From Akkermansia muciniphila (GTDB lineage: Bacteria; Verrucomicrobiota; Verrucomicrobiia; Limisphaerales; SIAT01), in assembly GCA_945900775.1 (NCBI GenBank), contig CAMDJP010000027.1, positions 1 through 38,956 on the forward strand: DNA of 38,956 nt, written 5' to 3'. The translations under genes and the position numbers were made by a program. Positions within the stretch are counted from its first letter, which is position 1. Every line of letters starts with the position of its first letter. The notes under the pieces are model-generated. The model saw nothing but the letters and a program-made list of their open reading frames with translations, searched no databases and was not told the DNA's origin. Below, in pieces: positions 35,410 to 38,956 of this stretch.

Positions 35410-36567
35410 GTGCGCAGTGGAAAAACAGGCGAAACCACCTCCGCCTCATCCAGTAAATCCAAGCACCGTCGACTTGTCCCCGCGCTACTCGCGTGGTTCT
35501 CCGTCAATGCACGCGACCTGCCGTGGCGCCACACTCGCAATCCGTACGCCATCTGGATTTCGGAAATCATGCTCCAGCAGACGCAGGTGAAGACAGTCGT
35601 CCCTTATTGGAATCGCTGGATTTCCGCACTGCCGTCCGTGGAATCTCTCGCCGAAGCCGCGCCAGAAACGGTGCTCAAACTCTGGGAAGGTCTCGGCTAC
35701 TACAGCCGTGCGCGCAACCTACACCGCGCTGCGCAACTGATCCTCGCTCAGCACCACGGTCAGTTCCCGCGCGATTTCGATTCCGTTCTCGCGCTGCCCG
35801 GCGTGGGGCGCTACACCGCCGGTGCCATCTGCAGCATCGCCTACGACCAACCCACGCCGATTCTCGATGGGAATGTCATTCGTGTCCTCACGCGACTTTT
35901 TGGCATCGGTGCAAATCCGAAAGAAAAACTGACCAACGAACGCCTCTGGTCATTCGCACGCGAATTCGTCGAAACAGCTCACGCTCTTCCAACATCGCGC
36001 GCAGACAATACTCCGCGCTGCTCGCATCTGAATCAATCGCTCATGGAACTCGGCGCGCTGATTTGCACGCCACAAAACCCGCGCTGCATGGAATGTCCGG
36101 TGCGCCGCCACTGCGTCGCACACCGCGAGGACCGCACCGCAGAATTGCCGAACCTCGGCCCACGCACGAAAGCGACCGCACGACGTTTCATCGCCTTCAT
36201 CATCGAGCGCAACGGCCGGTTTCTCGTCCGCCAGCGTCCGGCGGGCGTAGTGAATGCGCATCTTTGGGAATTCCCGAACGCCGAAGCCAAGCAAGCCGCC
36301 ACGCCCACGGCACAATTCGCTCGCGAAAAACTTAGCCTCGCGCTCGCGGACATCACGCCTCTCATCACCATTCGCCATTCCATCACCCGTTATCGCATCA
36401 CGCTCGAAGCGCACCGCGCGCGATGGACAGGACGCTGGGCTACAAAATCCAGCACGGCGAAAACCATCGGCCGTTGGTTCATCGTGGAAGATTTACACAA
36501 ACTGGCTTTCACCAGCGCGCACCGGAAGATTCTGGGGAAACTGCAACCGCCTGCGCTCACTTGCTGA
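35410..36567 (+). CDS. mutY: A/G-specific adenine DNA glycosylase MutY
   Basis: 385 residues from a GTG at 35410, the only start in frame before the conserved DLPWR. It has the catalytic Glu52 in WISEIMLQQTQV and the helix-hairpin-helix LPGVGRYTAGAI (129-140). Catalytic Asp153 is in ILDGNV. The [4Fe-4S] ligands are Cys219, 226, 229 and 235 (C-x6-C-x2-C-x5-C). The C-terminal NUDIX-like domain (about 252-380), which recognises 8-oxoguanine, starts RFIAFIIERNGRFLVRQR. It removes A mispaired with 8-oxoG. The last 11 bp overlap the convergent membrane protein gene. Confidence 0.95.
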   Translation: MRSGKTGETTSASSSKSKHRRLVPALLAWFSVNARDLPWRHTRNPYAIWISEIMLQQTQVKTVVPYWNRWISALPSVESLAEAAPETVLKLWEGLGYYSRARNLHRAAQLILAQHHGQFPRDFDSVLALPGVGRYTAGAICSIAYDQPTPILDGNVIRVLTRLFGIGANPKEKLTNERLWSFAREFVETAHALPTSRADNTPRCSHLNQSLMELGALICTPQNPRCMECPVRRHCVAHREDRTAELPNLGPRTKATARRFIAFIIERNGRFLVRQRPAGVVNAHLWEFPNAEAKQAATPTAQFAREKLSLALADITPLITIRHSITRYRITLEAHRARWTGRWATKSSTAKTIGRWFIVEDLHKLAFTSAHRKILGKLQPPALTC

Positions 36568-38065
36568 CCGGCACGGCGTCCACCTCGATGCGGTTGCCGC
36601 CGATCACCGCGCGCCCCTGCACTCGCGGCGCTCCCATCTGTGATTGCTGCGATTGCTGCTTGGGGTCATTGAGATTGAGCGGATTCAGATTGCCCGGGGC
36701 ATTCTTATTCTCGGCCGCGCCTTTAGATGGCCCACCTTTCGGTTCCAGCACCGGCATTTGGTAAGTCCCATCGAACACCACCCGTTGACGCACGCTGCGG
36801 TTGGTCCCGATGACTTGGAAACTGAACGACTCGGCGGACACTTTAGATTTTTCCTGGTCGAGTTGCGCCGCGCGATCCCGCTTCGGCTCCTCGCGCTTGA
36901 CCAACTCCTCCTTCGACTCCTTTTGGCCTTTGGCAGGCGAAGCCTTTCGATCCGTACCAATGAGCACGTTGCCGAGATAGACCGAGCCATCGCCATCCAT
37001 CACCCGCACCGAGTCACCCTCACGCTCGAGCTGGAAATTCACCAGCACCCGCGACTCACCGGGCGCATTTAGATTGCGACGATAGCCCTGCTGTTCACGC
37101 CCGTCCGACTGCGAGAAGTTTTGCTGCAGGTACGACGTGTTCTGCGAATCACTCACACCTCTGTTCAATTTCCCGCTCAACACGTTTCCAGCAACGCCGG
37201 GAGTCGTGGCGGCTGGCGCGACCGACGTCGCCGACGCGCTCACTTCGGCCTTCTTCGCTACCATCAAATTTTTAGCCGCTTCGTTGATCGCATCCGTTGG
37301 TGGGAGATCCTTCGCTATTCTTTCTTTTTCTTTAACGGCCACCGAGGCTGCAGCAGCCATCGGCGTTTTATTCAGCTTGTCCGAAATGACCGGCGTCGGC
37401 TCGCCAGTGGCACTGCGGATGGCGGACCGACTCGTCAATCGCACTTTCCCGCCACTGGGGGAGTCGCTGTTGGCCGGTGATGGAGGCAACGCCCCCTCAG
37501 CTGACAACACCACCGCTTTTGCTGCGGCAGGCGTAGGCACAGCCTCTGCACTCCCGTGGCCAACCCCATCCAAGCTCGGCGGCTGCGCGGTCAGAGCAAT
37601 CGGAGCCTTAGCCGTGGGGGCCGAGGCCGCGCCGGCATTGGCGAGCGCGGGTTGGCCGGCCTCTTTGCGCGTGGGGAGAGTCCATGTGAGAACACTCTCG
37701 GTTTCGGAACTTTGATTCAGTTTTAGAGCCGCATCCACCTTCTCGATGTCACCATCAACAGGCTTTGGTGAACCGGCGAATTGGGTGGGCTTGGTGCGTT
37801 GCGTGTCGCTGATAATGACACCGAGCACAGCGGCGACGACACCGACCGCAGCCAGCGCGAGAGCGTTGAATGCCCAGCGACCAAACAGGCCAGCGCTCTC
37901 AATCGGCGCGGCGGCTGGCGGCGCGTAAGTGCGCGCCACCTCAGCTTGCAACATGCGGCGCGTGGCCGGATGCAGCTCGACCTTCGTCTGTGCGGCCTCG
38001 GAGTCACGCCGCTGCGCGTAGGCTTTAAGCCACTGTTCGCCCTGGTTTTGAGGTTCGTTAGTCAT
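36557..38065 (-). CDS. Single-pass membrane protein, putative regulator of the adjacent ECF sigma factor
   Basis: 502 residues, no recognised family by eye. A short cytosolic N-terminus (1-62) contains LHPATRRMLQAEVARTY. One membrane helix follows (about 64-86, FNALALAAVGVVAAVLGVII). Then comes a long Ala/Ser/Lys-rich extracytoplasmic linker and a C-terminal part (about 320-502) with VLVNFQLEREGDSVRVMDGD and FSFQVIGTNRSVRQRVVFDG. It starts 6 nt after the sigma gene, so the two are co-transcribed. Topology and context suggest an anti-sigma or sensor role. The N-terminus has no HxxxCxxC zinc motif, so it would not be a classical zinc anti-sigma protein. It could instead be an unrelated envelope protein. 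Confidence 0.75.
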   Translation of the reverse strand: MTNEPQNQGEQWLKAYAQRRDSEAAQTKVELHPATRRMLQAEVARTYAPPAAAPIESAGLFGRWAFNALALAAVGVVAAVLGVIISDTQRTKPTQFAGSPKPVDGDIEKVDAALKLNQSSETESVLTWTLPTRKEAGQPALANAGAASAPTAKAPIALTAQPPSLDGVGHGSAEAVPTPAAAKAVVLSAEGALPPSPANSDSPSGGKVRLTSRSAIRSATGEPTPVISDKLNKTPMAAAASVAVKEKERIAKDLPPTDAINEAAKNLMVAKKAEVSASATSVAPAATTPGVAGNVLSGKLNRGVSDSQNTSYLQQNFSQSDGREQQGYRRNLNAPGESRVLVNFQLEREGDSVRVMDGDGSVYLGNVLIGTDRKASPAKGQKESKEELVKREEPKRDRAAQLDQEKSKVSAESFSFQVIGTNRSVRQRVVFDGTYQMPVLEPKGGPSKGAAENKNAPGNLNPLNLNDPKQQSQQSQMGAPRVQGRAVIGGNRIEVDAVPVSK

Positions 38066-38071
38066 ATCCAG

Positions 38072-38698
38072 CTATGGGTTGGACGGTAAACCGCCGATTT
38101 TCTCCCTCGAAAATATCCGGCGCAGCACGGCCTCGAATTTGTCGCGGCATTTGCTGAGGCGCGAACTGACGGTCTTCTCGTTCAAATCGAGCTCGGCACT
38201 AATCTCCTTGTAATCAAGATCGCCGAAGTAGCGGAGCTCGAGAATTTCCTGACATGGGCCTCCCAGTTCCTCGAGGGCTTGGCCAACGAACTTCCATTGC
38301 TCGGCGCGGAGCAGCGCGGCGTCCGGCGAAGGAAGTGGGCTGGCGGGATCGATGGCCGGCGTATCTTCGCCCGGTTCGGGATGGAGCGAGAGCAGCGTCT
38401 GGCCGCCACCGCGTTTCTCGGCGACTTGTTTGGAGCGGTAATCGCGCGCTTTGTTTGCCGCGATGCGGAAGATCCACGTCTGAAGCTGGCTGCGGCGGTT
38501 GAAATTAGCGAGGTGCTTGATGACGGAGAGGAACGTTTCCTGACAAACTTCCTCGGCGTCCTCGGGCGTGAAACTCGGCGCGAGCTGCAGCACGAAGCGG
38601 CCGGTCGCCGCGTAATGGCGGTCGAACACCTCATCCCACGCCGCAGCCTCGCCCCGCAGGCAGCGCGCGATCAACGTACTCTCGTCCGGTCCGGTCAC
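38072..38698 (-). CDS. RNA polymerase sigma factor, ECF subfamily
   Basis: 208 residues from a GTG at 38698 (VTGPDESTLIARCL). The frame is open to 38878, but the extra residues look non-coding. Region 2 (about 20-90) has the core-binding and -10 recognition stretch DAEEVCQETFLSVIKHL...LQTWIFRIAANKARDY. Region 4 (about 145-195) has ILELRYFGDLDYKEISAEL and a helix-turn-helix, DLNEKTVSSRLSKCRDKF. The two are joined by a Pro-rich linker, and region 3 is absent, as in ECF sigmas. It probably responds to an envelope signal through the downstream membrane protein. Confidence 0.92.
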   Translation of the reverse strand: MTGPDESTLIARCLRGEAAAWDEVFDRHYAATGRFVLQLAPSFTPEDAEEVCQETFLSVIKHLANFNRRSQLQTWIFRIAANKARDYRSKQVAEKRGGGQTLLSLHPEPGEDTPAIDPASPLPSPDAALLRAEQWKFVGQALEELGGPCQEILELRYFGDLDYKEISAELDLNEKTVSSRLSKCRDKFEAVLRRIFSREKIGGLPSNP

Positions 38699-38925
38699 AA
38701 AGTCAGATGCGGCGAGCCTAGCCGGATGCGGCGAAGAATCCAGTCTTTCCCCCGCAGGACAGAAATATATGCGGGAGCTTCCGCGCGCATCCCGCCGTCT
38801 CATGTCCGGCCGGAAGGGATTTCTCGCGGCCACTTTGAACTGGCAAACGGAAGTTGAACTGATAAAAAGCCCATCCATCGCGCCCCTGCTGACCGGAAGC
38901 GCGGATTGATTTACCCAACCCCTTT

Positions 38926-38956
38926 ATGAAGCGATCCAACCTCATCAGCAAAACCA
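38926..38956 (+). CDS. Possible start of a plus-strand gene cut by the window edge
   Basis: An ATG at 38926 opens a frame MKRSNLISKT that runs off the right edge. The basic beginning would suit a signal peptide, and it diverges from the sigma factor gene. Only ten codons are visible and there is no Shine-Dalgarno sequence, so this is a guess. Confidence 0.25.
   Translation, partial: MKRSNLISKT

Noticed and set aside
36557-36567. Overlap of mutY and the membrane protein as a sign of a wrong frame
   Set aside because: An 11-bp convergent 3' overlap is ordinary. MutY is clearly real, and the membrane protein has a credible start, one membrane helix and a co-directional sigma gene.

Overview
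The window is dominated by one of the core translation/transcription regions of a Gram-negative-type bacterium of moderately high G+C. From the tRNA-Thr at 34220 leftwards to rplQ at 3198, almost every base is on the minus strand. In transcription order it holds tRNA-Thr, tuf, tRNA-Trp, tRNA-Ser, secE, nusG, rplK-A-J-L, rpoB-rpoC, rpsL, rpsG, fusA, the S10 block (rpsJ to rpsQ), the spc block (rplN to secY, map, infA, rpmJ) and the alpha block (rpsM, rpsK, rpsD, rpoA, rplQ). The classical tuf-secE-nusG, L11/rpoBC, str, S10, spc and alpha operons therefore lie end to end over about 31 kb with no unrelated protein gene between them. Strong terminator hairpins are visible only after tuf and after rplQ. 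Expected members not found in place are rpmD (L30), adk, rpmG (L33) and a second tuf after fusA.

The left flank (1-3150) has a short-unit tandem repeat array that runs into the start codon of a secreted PQQ-type beta-propeller protein, then a convergent MFS transporter. The right flank (34400-38956) has RNase HIII and the MutY adenine glycosylase, which diverge from GTG starts 43 bp apart. It then has an ECF sigma factor followed by a large single-pass membrane protein that is probably its regulator, and the possible first codons of another gene at the edge.

Taxonomy is an inference. The propeller protein, the ECF sigma plus large membrane partner, and an EF-Tu with an unusual switch I suggest Verrucomicrobiota or a relative in the PVC group. 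No 16S rRNA is present to settle it.

I see no wholly new multi-gene system. The observations that stand out are lineage-type departures in core machinery: an EF-Tu lacking the RGITI effector motif, a ten-copy GGPGR tail on ribosomal protein S5 encoded by a 15-bp tandem repeat, an Ala/Lys-rich tail on S11, a divergent IF-1 overlapping map, a tRNA-Ser whose CCA end lies 9 nt before the secE start codon, and CAA-rich leaders in front of both tuf and rplL.
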